Source: JAJXWB01 sp046349215
Lineage (GTDB): Bacteria; Pseudomonadota; Alphaproteobacteria; Rhizobiales; Beijerinckiaceae
Direction: 5' to 3'
Length of the DNA stretch: 64,000 nucleotides
NCBI GenBank assembly: GCA_046349215.1
Contig: JAXMCV010000001.1
Coordinates: forward strand, 186,001 to 250,000
A model generated the notes under the pieces. That model was not told the origin of the DNA. It worked only from the letters and a program-made list of their open reading frames with translations, and did no database searches. Positions 45,430 through 53,921 of the stretch are shown piece by piece. The position numbers and the translations under genes are program-made. Numbering within the stretch: the first letter of the stretch is position 1; every line of letters begins with the position of its first letter.

Positions 45430-45457
45430 CCCGGTTCCCGACGAATCGGGAACCGGG
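45430..45457 (-). terminator. 12-bp perfect hairpin downstream of the alkyl sulfatase
   Basis: CCCGGTTCCCGA at 45430-45441, loop CGAA, TCGGGAACCGGG at 45446-45457. It lies 38 nt past the stop of the sulfatase gene (45495, minus strand). The stem is very stable but no clear T-run follows, so it may act as an RNA end-protecting or rho-assisted terminator. Confidence 0.5.
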
Positions 45458-45494
45458 TTCGGATCGAAGACGAGAAAGTCTCAGGCGCTGGTCC

Positions 45495-47477
45495 TCATCT
45501 GGTCACGATCGGAAAAGTCCCCGGCGCCTTTTCGATCATCAGTAGGAAGCGGCCGAGATCGATCGAGCTGCCATCGGTCTTCACATCGCTCGAGAACAGC
45601 AGATCCTTAGCGCCCGCCTGACCGGTCATCATCTTGATGAAGAACGGCTTGGTCAGGGTGAGCGTCGCGTTCGCATTCTTTTCAGGTGCTCCCTTGCGGA
45701 AGTGCAGCACAGCGTTCTCGATCCAGAGAACGTAATTCTCGCTCAGGTCCGAGAAGCTGATATTGATCTTGAGGTTAGAATCGGCAGCCTTCGCCCCGTC
45801 GATCGAGGCCGCCATGCGTTCCAGGAAGCGCTCGATCGGCGTCTGGAGCAGCATGTCCTGCATCATGGCGAGCGACTTGCCGGTCTTCGGCGCCCCATTG
45901 CGCAGTTCCGTCGCGCCAGTGAGGTAGAAATTCCGCCACGGCGCCGATTCAGCCATGTAGCCCATCTGATCGAAGGTGCGCGCCAGGAGTTCCTTCGCCG
46001 CGGCATTATTCGGTTCGGCGTAGACGGCGTGCTTGAGCACTTCCGCTGACCAGCGGAAATCGCCCGCGTCGAAAGCCTTCTGGGCGGTGGCGATCATGTT
46101 GTCGACGCCACCGGCGAGCGCGACATAGCGCTTCGCCTCCTCGACCGGAGGAAGCTGGTCGAGGTTCGAGGGATGAGCGTCGAACCAGCCGAGATAGAAC
46201 TGATAGACGGCACGCGCATTGTGCTTGACCGAACCGTAATAGCCGTGGACGCCGAGGTAATCCTGCTGTGATTTCGGCATCTGCAGCTTTTCGGCGATTT
46301 CCGGCCCAGTGAGACCTGCGTTCATCATCCGCACGGTCTGGTCATGAATGTACTTGTACGCATCGCGCTGCATGACGATAAATTCACGGATCGCTTCCTT
46401 GCCCCAGACCGGCCAATGGTGCTGGTTGAAAATCACCTCGGCATCGGCGGTGAAGGCGAGCGACTGGTCGAGATAGTCCGCCCATTTGAGCGCGTCTCGG
46501 ACTTTCGCGCCGCGCAACGTATAGAGATTGTGCAGCGTGTAACTCATCATCTCCGCGCCGCCGAACGCCTTGAGCTCCGGGATCTCGAAGACGTATTCGG
46601 AAGGCGCCTCGCTGCCCGGCACATTGTGGAACACGAACTTGAGCCCATCGACCATAACCTCTTGCACGGGCTGGTCGATGATCTGGGTGGGCGGCAGGAT
46701 CCCGACGCGTCCGTAAGCCACCGCCTTGCCGAGACCGTTGTCGACGAGGCCCTTGGCGTTGCGGGGCAATTCGTCGCCGTACATGAAGAGGGAGCGACGC
46801 ACCATGGCGGTTCCCGCCATGAGGTTTTCGCTGGTCGCCTCTTCCATGAAGCCGGCCGGCGCGATGATCGGCACATTGCGCGCCTTGGCTTCCTCGGGAG
46901 AAATGACCCCGAGCACGCCGCCGAAATGGTCGGCGTGGCTGTGGCTGAAAATGATCGCCGAAACCGGCTTGTCGCCGAGATGCTTGCGCGCGAAAGCCAT
47001 CGCAGCTTCCGACGTTTCGCGCGAGGTCAGCGTGTCGATGACGATCCAGCCGCTCTTTCCTTCGACGAGTGTGATGTTGGCGAGATCGAACCCGCGCAAT
47101 TGCCAGATGCGGTCCGTGACCTTGAACAGGCCCACCTGGTTGTTGAGCACCGACTGGCGCCAGAGGCTCGGATTGACGGTCTGTGGCGCATCGCCCTTCA
47201 CGAAGGCAAAGGCGTCGAAGTCCCAGATGACGTTGCCGTCGGAATCCTTGATCTGCCCGGTCGGCGCCGCGATGAAGCCGCGGCGCGCCTGTTCGAGCGA
47301 ACGCGCGTCGTTCAGGTTCAACGTCTGGGCGACATTGGCGTTGGCTTGCCGGACGGCAGGCGTCACGTCGTCCTGAGTGGAGGCGACCGGCGCATTCGAC
47401 GACTGGCCGGAGGGCTTACAACCTGCAAGCGCCGCGGCGGCAAGCGTTGCGGCCAGGAGTGCGACGGGCTTCTTCAT
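45495..47477 (-). CDS. SdsA-type alkyl sulfatase, lipoprotein
   Basis: A 660-residue metallo-beta-lactamase-fold enzyme that cleaves primary alkyl sulfates (for example dodecyl sulfate) to alcohol plus sulfate. Zinc ligands are in IIFSHSHADHFGG (residues ~180-190) and later acidic/His positions FNQHHWPVWG; the C-terminal SCP2-like domain begins around residue 540. The N-terminus has a lipobox (LAAAALAGCKPSG), so it should be anchored in a membrane; SdsA1 of Pseudomonas is secreted instead. ATG at 47477 has AAGGAACG upstream. It lies 32 nt after a GMC oxidoreductase gene, an obvious alkyl-sulfate-to-aldehyde unit. Confidence 0.9.
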   Translation of the reverse strand: MKKPVALLAATLAAAALAGCKPSGQSSNAPVASTQDDVTPAVRQANANVAQTLNLNDARSLEQARRGFIAAPTGQIKDSDGNVIWDFDAFAFVKGDAPQTVNPSLWRQSVLNNQVGLFKVTDRIWQLRGFDLANITLVEGKSGWIVIDTLTSRETSEAAMAFARKHLGDKPVSAIIFSHSHADHFGGVLGVISPEEAKARNVPIIAPAGFMEEATSENLMAGTAMVRRSLFMYGDELPRNAKGLVDNGLGKAVAYGRVGILPPTQIIDQPVQEVMVDGLKFVFHNVPGSEAPSEYVFEIPELKAFGGAEMMSYTLHNLYTLRGAKVRDALKWADYLDQSLAFTADAEVIFNQHHWPVWGKEAIREFIVMQRDAYKYIHDQTVRMMNAGLTGPEIAEKLQMPKSQQDYLGVHGYYGSVKHNARAVYQFYLGWFDAHPSNLDQLPPVEEAKRYVALAGGVDNMIATAQKAFDAGDFRWSAEVLKHAVYAEPNNAAAKELLARTFDQMGYMAESAPWRNFYLTGATELRNGAPKTGKSLAMMQDMLLQTPIERFLERMAASIDGAKAADSNLKINISFSDLSENYVLWIENAVLHFRKGAPEKNANATLTLTKPFFIKMMTGQAGAKDLLFSSDVKTDGSSIDLGRFLLMIEKAPGTFPIVTR

Positions 47478-47509
47478 GTCCACGTTCCTTGTTCAGGTCA
47501 GATTCGGTG

Positions 47510-49135
47510 TCAGGCTGCGCGGATCGAGGCGCGTGCATCCTCGCGGATCATGTCCGCACCTTTTTCGCCGATCATGATCGTCGGCGCATTGGTGTTGCCG
47601 GAGCATATGGTCGGCATGATAGATGCGTCCACGACGCGCAATCCTTGGACGCCCCTGACGCGCAGCCGCGCGTCCACGACGGCGGAGAGGTCGCTGTCGG
47701 GACCCATCTTGCAGGTGCCCACAGGGTGATATTGCGTATCGGCGCGAGCGCGGATGTCGCGTTCCATACCGGCTGGATCGTCGATGCGCGTCGGATACAG
47801 CATCTTGCCGCGCAATCCGTCGAAAGGGGCGGATTCGATCAACTTCTGCTGGACCTGCCCGCCCCTGACCAACAGCCTGGTGTCGCGCTCATCCGACAAG
47901 AATTGCGGATCGATGAGCGGCGCCACCCGTGCGTCCGGGCTCGCCAGCGAAACAGAACCGCGGCTGAATGGCCGCAGCACGTCGACGTGGCAGGATATGC
48001 CATGCCCCATGTGCATCTTGCGCGCATGGTCGTCGACGATCGCCAGCACGAAGACGAGCTGGAGGTCGGGCGCGGGCGCATCCTGCGTCGAGCGGATGAA
48101 GGCGCCGCCGGTGGCGTAGGTCGTTGTCATGAGCCCGGAACGGCTGCGGCGCCACTCGTTCATGGCGGCCAGAACGCGGCCGACGCCACGCGCCGAAAGA
48201 CCGACCGTCTGGCTGGCGCTGGGCGCGCGCCAGGTCTGGACGTAGTCGATATGGTCCTGGAGGTTCTTGCCGACGCCCGGCAGGTCGTGAACGACCTCGA
48301 TTCCCAGCGTTTGAAGGTCGCGTGCGGAGCCTACACCCGACAGCATCAGCAATTGCGGCGAGCCGAACGCGCCCGACGAGACGATGACCTCGCGGCGCGC
48401 CCTGATGCTTTCCAACGACCCACCCCTGTGGAAAGCGACGCCAGTTGCGCGTCGGCCTTCGAACAATATGCGCGCGGTCACTGCGTTCGTGAGGACGGTC
48501 AGGTTGGGGCGCGAGAGGTTCGGCGTCAGATAGGCCTTGGCGCCGCTGCACCGCTCCCCGTCCTTGTGCGTGACTTGGTACATGAAGGCGCCGTCCTGGA
48601 CGCCACCGTTATAGTCCGCGTTCAGGGCGAGGCCGTTCATCGCCGCCGCCTTTAGGAACCGCGCATTCACCTCGCTGTCGTAGCGCGGATAGGTGACGTT
48701 CAGCGGGCCGCCCCGACCGTGAAAATCGTTGTCGAACTGCTCGTTGTTTTCCGAGCGTCGGAACAGCGGCAGCACGTCCTCGTAGCCCCAGCCCGGATTG
48801 CCGAGGCCGGCCCAGTGATCGTAGTCCCACCGGTTTCCGCGGACATAGAGCATGGCGTTGATCGAACTCGACCCGCCGAGCGTCTTGCCGCGCGGCTGGT
48901 AGCCCTTTCGTCCGTTCAGCCCGGGCTGCGGGACCGTCTCGTAGGCGTAATTGTTGATGCGGGTCGGCACCATCGCGACGACGCCTGCCGGCGCATGGAT
49001 CAGGACGCTCGAGTCTGGACCGCCGGCTTCGAGCAGGCAGACGGAAACGTTCGGATCCTCGGACAGGCGGGCGGCCAGAACGCAGCCTGCCGAGCCCGCG
49101 CCTACGACGACGTAGTCGAATTCCGTCCCGTTCAT
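47510..49135 (-). CDS. GMC family alcohol oxidoreductase (alkyl sulfate locus)
   Basis: A 541-residue FAD enzyme: FDYVVVGAGSAGCVLAARLSED at the N-terminus, GGSSSINAMLYVRGN (signature 1), GAFGSPQLLMLSGVG (signature 2), and the C-terminal HPVGTCKMGPDSDLSAVVD with the catalytic His. In this setting it most likely oxidises the alcohol freed by the neighbouring alkyl sulfatase. It reads first in a two-gene minus-strand operon; GGGGAGAGCAGCC precedes its ATG. Divergent from a TetR regulator. Confidence 0.9.
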   Translation of the reverse strand: MNGTEFDYVVVGAGSAGCVLAARLSEDPNVSVCLLEAGGPDSSVLIHAPAGVVAMVPTRINNYAYETVPQPGLNGRKGYQPRGKTLGGSSSINAMLYVRGNRWDYDHWAGLGNPGWGYEDVLPLFRRSENNEQFDNDFHGRGGPLNVTYPRYDSEVNARFLKAAAMNGLALNADYNGGVQDGAFMYQVTHKDGERCSGAKAYLTPNLSRPNLTVLTNAVTARILFEGRRATGVAFHRGGSLESIRARREVIVSSGAFGSPQLLMLSGVGSARDLQTLGIEVVHDLPGVGKNLQDHIDYVQTWRAPSASQTVGLSARGVGRVLAAMNEWRRSRSGLMTTTYATGGAFIRSTQDAPAPDLQLVFVLAIVDDHARKMHMGHGISCHVDVLRPFSRGSVSLASPDARVAPLIDPQFLSDERDTRLLVRGGQVQQKLIESAPFDGLRGKMLYPTRIDDPAGMERDIRARADTQYHPVGTCKMGPDSDLSAVVDARLRVRGVQGLRVVDASIMPTICSGNTNAPTIMIGEKGADMIREDARASIRAA

Positions 49136-49185
49136 GGCTGCTCTCCCCTGCCCGACACCGGCCCGAAGCTCGGTCCGGCATTTAT

Positions 49186-49207
49186 TAGAACTAGACGTAT
49201 AATTCTA
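49186..49207. promoter_or_regulatory. 22-bp imperfect palindrome, candidate TetR operator
   Basis: TAGAA at 49186-49190 and TTCTA at 49203-49207 bound a 22-nt stretch with 18 of 22 positions symmetric (ACGT at the centre). It contains TATAAT (49198-49203), a -10 on the plus strand. It lies in the divergent region between the GMC gene and the TetR gene, where a TetR repressor would control both. Confidence 0.6.
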
Positions 49208-49294
49208 TTTTAGGATATGCAAGTGCCGATTCATGAACTTGTCGTTAGAAATGCCCGCACCGAACATCACAAATGCCGCCGAGACTTTGATTTG

Positions 49295-49963
49295 ATGGCC
49301 AAACGCAAGGCGCAGAAGGCGCCAAAAACCACTGCAATCAAGGCGGCCGCCGTCCGGGAGCCGGCCCAGGCGCGCAGCCGGGCGAGCATGGAAAGTCTTC
49401 TCGATATTGGCCGTCGACTGATCGAGGAAAGAGGTATCGACGATTGCAGCATGACGGACGTCGCGGCCGCAGCCGGATCGTCGATCGGCTCGCTGTACTT
49501 CAGGTTCGGCAACCGGGAGCGGTTCGTCAGCGAGGTCATGCAGCGACAGATCGATGCAGCCAAGACCGATTTCGAACGCGTTCGCTCCAACCAGATCGCT
49601 GCCGCGAATTCCCCCACCGAAGCCATTCTCGCGGCCGTCAAATGGTTCGTCGGCTCGTTCGCGCAAAACAGAGGTCTGCTGCGAGCCCAATTGCGGCGGA
49701 CGCTGGAAAGTCCAGATGTCTGGCGGCCCTTTCAGGATTTTGCCAGGCACATCGTCGATACGCTGATCGAGGATCTCGAAGCCTATCCAGAAATCCAACG
49801 TGATCCCGAATGGCGATTTCATCTGCGCGTCGCAATGCAGATGCTGCTCGGAACGCTCAACAATATCCTGATCAACGAACCGGGGCCGCTCGATCTGGCC
49901 GACCCTCGCGCAGCGGAGGAGTTCGGCCTCGCTGTCCTTCGGTATTTGAGGCTGCAGGAGTAG
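49295..49963 (+). CDS. TetR-family transcriptional regulator (alkyl sulfate locus)
   Basis: A 222-residue regulator. The HTH is LLDIGRRLIEERGIDDCSMTDVAAAAGSSIGSLYFRFGNRERF (residues ~35-80), followed by a ligand domain of about 140 residues. The N-terminus is a basic Lys/Ala-rich tail (AKRKAQKAPKTTAIKAAA). ATG at 49295 is preferred over one at 49217; neither has a clear ribosome-binding site. Divergent from the GMC-sulfatase operon, so it probably senses a long-chain alcohol, aldehyde or sulfate. Confidence 0.85.
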   Translation: MAKRKAQKAPKTTAIKAAAVREPAQARSRASMESLLDIGRRLIEERGIDDCSMTDVAAAAGSSIGSLYFRFGNRERFVSEVMQRQIDAAKTDFERVRSNQIAAANSPTEAILAAVKWFVGSFAQNRGLLRAQLRRTLESPDVWRPFQDFARHIVDTLIEDLEAYPEIQRDPEWRFHLRVAMQMLLGTLNNILINEPGPLDLADPRAAEEFGLAVLRYLRLQE

Positions 49964-50098
49964 AAGCGTCACCCGCGTGACCAGCGTCTTGCAGCGGACC
50001 TACCGACCGGCGTGCGATAAGGATCGTCATAAGCCTTTGTCAGCGATCGATGACCCCGGAAGCGCAGCGTTCGTACTGACTGGAAGCTTTGCTTGGGT

Positions 50099-50326
50099 TC
50101 AGCCCGCAGGGCGTCTGCGCTTGAGTTGAGCGACCTCGGCAGCGCGCTCTATTGAGGCAGCGAGAGCTTGCAGGACGGCCTCGCGCTCCCCTTCGGCGCA
50201 GTGGATCGTGTCAACGGCTTCCTCTGCAGGCAGCGCAGCGACCGGCCCGAACCAGACAACCTGCCGATTGATTAGGCAGACGACCAATCCCGGCGAGACG
50301 TGGTCGCTCGAAATGATCTTGGTCAC
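50099..50326 (-). CDS. Small uncharacterised protein (third gene of micro-operon)
   Basis: A 75-residue soluble protein (TKIISSDHVSPGLVVCLINRQVVWFGPVAALPAEEAVD, then an EREAVLQALAASIERAAEVAQLKRRR helix). No family recognised. It begins with GTG overlapping the stop of the upstream gene by GTGA, so expression is coupled to it. Composition matches a real coding region. Confidence 0.55.
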   Translation of the reverse strand: MTKIISSDHVSPGLVVCLINRQVVWFGPVAALPAEEAVDTIHCAEGEREAVLQALAASIERAAEVAQLKRRRPAG

Positions 50327-50544
50327 TGTTGTCCCTTGTTCCCGGACGCGGCCGGCTGCACTGCGCGGCCGCCGACAGAAGGCTCGAACCATTGCTTGCT
50401 CTGCGGCCCGATCATGAACCACGCGAGCGACAACGAAGCAATGACCGTGGCGGCGGACAACGTGACGACGACAACGAAAGTTGCCGGCTGCCATGGACGG
50501 CTCGGCTCGAAGGTGTTCCCGTCGTGGTCGAACGCATCGTTCAC
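50323..50544 (-). CDS. Small single-span membrane protein (second gene of micro-operon)
   Basis: A 73-residue protein. A hydrophilic N-terminus (NDAFDHDGNTFEPSRPWQP) is followed by one transmembrane helix (ATFVVVVTLSAATVIASLSLAWFMI) and a polar tail. It begins with GTG, overlapping the first gene's stop as GTGA. It probably anchors a small complex in the membrane. Family unknown. Confidence 0.55.
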   Translation of the reverse strand: MNDAFDHDGNTFEPSRPWQPATFVVVVTLSAATVIASLSLAWFMIGPQSKQWFEPSVGGRAVQPAASGNKGQQ

Positions 50545-50777
50545 GGCGGTTCGAACCCCATTGCGCGCACATCGACTTCTGCGGGAGCAGAGCATTCGTC
50601 GCAGGCGATCGGCCGGAGGCTCGAAACAAGTTCCAGAGGCGTGTGGCCGGGCAGATCGATGGCGGAAACGGGAACCGAGAATTGTTCCCCGCACCCGGTG
50701 CATACCGCCACGACGTCACGCATCCCAAGGGAGAGAACGAAATCGATAGTCACCGAGTGTTTCACAATGCGCAGCAT
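50541..50777 (-). CDS. Small zinc-ribbon protein (first gene of micro-operon)
   Basis: A 78-residue protein with two Cys pairs, CTGCG at residues ~27-31 and CDEC near residue 61, forming a treble-clef or ribbon-like zinc site around a Leu-rich loop (DLPGHTPLELVSSLRP). Start uncertain: ATG at 50777, GTG a few codons in, or an internal ATG at MRDVVAV (50723). A possible promoter lies at TTGACT / TATGCT just upstream of 50777, which would favour a downstream start. No homologue recognised; the zinc ribbon hints at nucleic-acid or protein binding. Confidence 0.55.
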   Translation of the reverse strand: MLRIVKHSVTIDFVLSLGMRDVVAVCTGCGEQFSVPVSAIDLPGHTPLELVSSLRPIACDECSAPAEVDVRAMGFEPP

Positions 50778-50900
50778 ACCGAATTTTGATTTTAGTCAAT
50801 TGTTCGCAGGTAAGCCCAGATTGACCAGACGTGACATATCCCTGCGTCACAGCGTCGCTCCGACTACGTGGCGAAGCGCGCTGTGATGAGGACCTCGCGA

Positions 50901-53018
50901 TCAATCGATGTCGATATCGACCTGCTGACGCACCTCGAAGGGTTTCGGCGGCGCTTCGCGTTGCTTCGGCGCCGTACCGGGAAGGATCTCGAAGTCTGGC
51001 GTGAACGGGACGAGAATGCTCCGCAGTTGGTCGAAACCGGTTCTGTTGCCCTCGAATTTCGCCTTGCCGGCCTTGATCAGGTCGTCGAACGATGCGGCCC
51101 CCATCATCACCTGATTGAGGTCGGTTCGGTTTAACGTGACGACGAGATCAGGCTTCGGCGACTGGAACCCTTTGACTGTCGTCAGCGTCGCGTTGCTGAT
51201 CTCGACGACAAACTGCTCGCCATTGTCCGGCGTCGCCAGATTGATTGTGAATTTGATTCCCTCTGCCTTCTTCGGGTCCATGCTGATAGCGACGAAGTCG
51301 AGCCATTGTTCGGTCGACATTGCGCGCACCACGTCGGGTCCCGTCGATCGGGTCGGTACACCTCCAGGCTGGCCATTGCGAAGCTCGAAAGCGCCCTGCA
51401 GAAACGTATTGCGGACGCTGGTGCTTTCGGCTCGGTAGCCCAGCTGTTCGAACGCGTCGGCGAGTAACCGGCGCGCCGCCTGATTCTGCGGCTCGGCGAA
51501 CACGAGCTTATTGAGGATCTCCGTGGCAAGCAGATACTTGCCCTGGCTCATCAGATCCTTGCCCTTGGCGATGATCTTTGCCGAGCCGCCCATCATCTCA
51601 ACATACAGAGGAGCAGACTCCTTGGGCGACAAGGGGATCAGGTTGGTCGGGTTGCCGTCGAAGTGACCAAGGAAGCGGTTGACGACCCCTCGCACATTGT
51701 TCTGCACGTCGCCGTGGTAGCTGCGGGCGGCCCACTGCTGCTGCAGGCTTTTCGGCACCTGGTAAACGTTGTGAATCTCGTTGATCGTGACGCCCTGATT
51801 CACGTAGTGCAGCGTCTGATTGTTGAGGTTGGCGTAGGCGTCGCGCTGCGCGCGCAGAACCTCCTGGATGCGGTCGTTACCCCAGCGTGGCCAGCTGTGC
51901 GAAGCGAACATCACTTCCGTGTCCTGGCCAAACTTGTAGAGAGCTACGTTGATCTCCTTAGACCAGTTGAGAGCGTTGCGCACCGCGGCGCCGCGAAGCG
52001 TGTAGATGTTGTGGATTGTACCGGTGACGACTTCCGCTGCCCAAAACGCCTTGAACTGCGGGAAGTAGGTGTTCATCTCCACGGGCGCCTCGGTGTCCGG
52101 CGCGTTCTGGAACACCATCGTAACGCCGTCGAGCGTGATATCCTCAAATGACTTGCTCACAAGCCGATTAGGCGCGATTAGCCCGCTGTTTCCGATCGCT
52201 ATGTTCTTGCCGATGGCCTGATCCACATGTCCATTGGGGCTACGCTGCAACAGCATCGCATACTGCCACTGGAGGCGTCGGTTCATCGCGTTGCCAGCAA
52301 AAACGTTCTCGGCGATCGCCGCGTCCATGAATCCTGATGGCGCGATCAGCATGACCTTTCCGCTCGCAACGTCGGCCTCGTCAACGACACCGCGTACGCC
52401 GCCGAAGTGATCGCCATGCGAGTGCGAATACACGACGCCGACGACCGGACGTTTGCCGAGCTTCTCGTTTATAAATTCCAACGCGGCGCGCGCTGTTTCC
52501 TTAGACGTCAGCGGATCGAAGACGATCCAGCCGGTGTCGCCCTTGATGAAGCTGATGTTGGCGAGGTCATAGCCGCGGACCTGGTAAATGCGCCCGGGCA
52601 CAACCTCGTACAGCCCATAGGCCATATTCAGCACCGCCTGCCGCTGCAGCGACGGGTGGATGGTCGCGAAGTCCTTGCCCGTCAGCAACCAGCCATAGCT
52701 GCCCATGTCCCAGGCGACATTGCCGGCGTCCGCCATGATCTTCGTGTAAGGGGGCGCCGCGATGAATCCGCGCTTGGCCTCATCGAAGTCGCGTTTGTCG
52801 GCAAACGGCAGTTCGGCCTTGAAGCCATTGCGTAGTTCGAGCGTGAATTTTGAAGGCGGCTTGCCAAGAGTATCGAAATGCTTCATCGCGCTCGCCCCGC
52901 CGTCTGCCGGGATTAGCGAGACGCCCGCCGTCTGAGCTTGTGCGCCAATCGACGCCACACCGGCGCTGATGACGAGCAGCGAGAGCTGCGTTCGAGTCCA
53001 TCGAACAATTCTTCTCAT
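50901..53018 (-). CDS. SdsA-type alkyl sulfatase, secreted
   Basis: A 705-residue enzyme, second member of the family in this locus and about 45 residues longer than the first. The signal peptide (QLSLLVISAGVASIGAQAQ) points to the periplasm or medium rather than a lipid anchor. The metal site SHSHGDHFGGVRGVV (residues ~200-212), the ligand segment TEAPVEMNTYFPQFKAF and ASHSWPRWG are all present, followed by the C-terminal SCP2-like domain. GGGAGGTTCGG precedes the ATG. The two sulfatases are clearly paralogous but differ in cell location and probably chain-length preference. Confidence 0.9.
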   Translation of the reverse strand: MRRIVRWTRTQLSLLVISAGVASIGAQAQTAGVSLIPADGGASAMKHFDTLGKPPSKFTLELRNGFKAELPFADKRDFDEAKRGFIAAPPYTKIMADAGNVAWDMGSYGWLLTGKDFATIHPSLQRQAVLNMAYGLYEVVPGRIYQVRGYDLANISFIKGDTGWIVFDPLTSKETARAALEFINEKLGKRPVVGVVYSHSHGDHFGGVRGVVDEADVASGKVMLIAPSGFMDAAIAENVFAGNAMNRRLQWQYAMLLQRSPNGHVDQAIGKNIAIGNSGLIAPNRLVSKSFEDITLDGVTMVFQNAPDTEAPVEMNTYFPQFKAFWAAEVVTGTIHNIYTLRGAAVRNALNWSKEINVALYKFGQDTEVMFASHSWPRWGNDRIQEVLRAQRDAYANLNNQTLHYVNQGVTINEIHNVYQVPKSLQQQWAARSYHGDVQNNVRGVVNRFLGHFDGNPTNLIPLSPKESAPLYVEMMGGSAKIIAKGKDLMSQGKYLLATEILNKLVFAEPQNQAARRLLADAFEQLGYRAESTSVRNTFLQGAFELRNGQPGGVPTRSTGPDVVRAMSTEQWLDFVAISMDPKKAEGIKFTINLATPDNGEQFVVEISNATLTTVKGFQSPKPDLVVTLNRTDLNQVMMGAASFDDLIKAGKAKFEGNRTGFDQLRSILVPFTPDFEILPGTAPKQREAPPKPFEVRQQVDIDID

Positions 53019-53044
53019 CCGAACCTCCCGTATTAGTGGACTCC

Positions 53045-53066
53045 TGACCGAGCGATCGCTCGATCA
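53045..53066. promoter_or_regulatory. 22-bp near-perfect palindrome, candidate operator
   Basis: TGACCGAGCGA at 53045-53055 and its mirror TCGCTCGATCA at 53056-53066: 20 of 22 positions are symmetric, with CGAGCGATCGCTCG perfect at the centre. It is 27-48 nt upstream of the sulfatase ATG, overlapping the likely promoter, the classical place for a TetR-type operator. Its sequence differs from the 49186 palindrome, so a second regulator may be involved. Confidence 0.6.
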
Positions 53067-53265
53067 TTCGACGAATTACCCCGTTTCGCTACCGTAACCT
53101 GAGCCGCGAGAAAAGACATTGTTGGGCACTCGCGACGCTCCCGATTCCGCCGCGTTACGCGATATCAAAATTTCATATGCCCAAAATTGGGCGTCTTGTA
53201 CGGGGCACTTGTTTCCGCTTCGAGTTTTAACAGCGCCCACGATCCCCAATTTTCGAGACGATGCA

Positions 53266-53292
53266 ACGGCGGCAAGACAGGCTTGCCGCCGT
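53266..53292 (-). terminator. Hairpin downstream of the small integrase
   Basis: ACGGCGGCAAG (53266-53276) and CTTGCCGCCGT (53282-53292) form an 11-bp stem around a 5-nt loop, 9 nt beyond the integrase stop on the minus strand. No strong T-run, so possibly rho-dependent or bidirectional. Confidence 0.45.
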
Positions 53293-53300
53293 CACAGATT

Positions 53301-53921
53301 TCAAAGATCAATTTGCTCGGATAGAACGAGCGCGTCGTCGACTTCGACTCCGAGATATCGCACTGTGCTCTCCAGTTTCGTGTGGCCGAGCAACAGTTGG
53401 CAGGCCCGGATGTTGCCGGTGCGCTTATAGACGAGCGACACCTTAGTTCGCCGCAGACTGTGGGTGCCGTAGTCCGCGGGGTTGAGTCCGACTAAGGCAA
53501 CCCAATCGCCGACAAGACGGCTGTATTGGCGCGTGCTCATATGATCGCCGTTCCGAGTCCTGCTCGGAAACAACCAGTCGCTATCGCGCGCCCGACGGAC
53601 CGCGAGCCATCGGACCAACGCCTCCTTGGTCGCGTCGGTCACTTCAAAAGGCACGGGTCGACCTGTCTTCTGTTGAAGGACAGTCGAGCGAGGGCGGATC
53701 GAACCTGCCACCATCACGTCGCCAACCTTTAATTTCACCAGATCGCAGCCGCGCAGCTTGCTGTCGAGCGCCATATCGAACATGGCGAGATCGCGTACGC
53801 GATTGGCGAGTTGCAGCCGAGTGCGTATGCCCCAAATATGTTTCGGCTTCAGCGGCGGTGTGGCGCCGACCATCCGGCCAGCGTTCCAAGGTTGATGTGG
53901 CATCATGCGAGCGGAGGCCAT
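53301..53921 (-). CDS. Short tyrosine recombinase / integrase
   Basis: A 206-residue catalytic-domain-only recombinase. It carries SKLRGCDLVKLKVGDV (first Arg), HSLRRTKVSLVYK (His-x-x-Arg) and LLGHTKLESTVRYLGVE (His and Tyr). The core-binding domain is missing, but proteins of this length and layout exist in Hyphomicrobiales, so it may be complete rather than truncated. ATG at 53921 has no clear ribosome-binding site. It could mark the right edge of the foreign region. Confidence 0.8.
   Translation of the reverse strand: MASARMMPHQPWNAGRMVGATPPLKPKHIWGIRTRLQLANRVRDLAMFDMALDSKLRGCDLVKLKVGDVMVAGSIRPRSTVLQQKTGRPVPFEVTDATKEALVRWLAVRRARDSDWLFPSRTRNGDHMSTRQYSRLVGDWVALVGLNPADYGTHSLRRTKVSLVYKRTGNIRACQLLLGHTKLESTVRYLGVEVDDALVLSEQIDL

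Larger units (their letters stand above)
44646..45494. other. Mostly gene-poor intergenic stretch
   Basis: About 850 nt. It includes hairpins at 44704-44725 (GTTCGGGC / GCCCGAAC) and 45430-45457, a possible short gene at 45069-45299 and sequence that resembles decayed mobile DNA near 44690-44780. No other function could be assigned. Confidence 0.5.
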
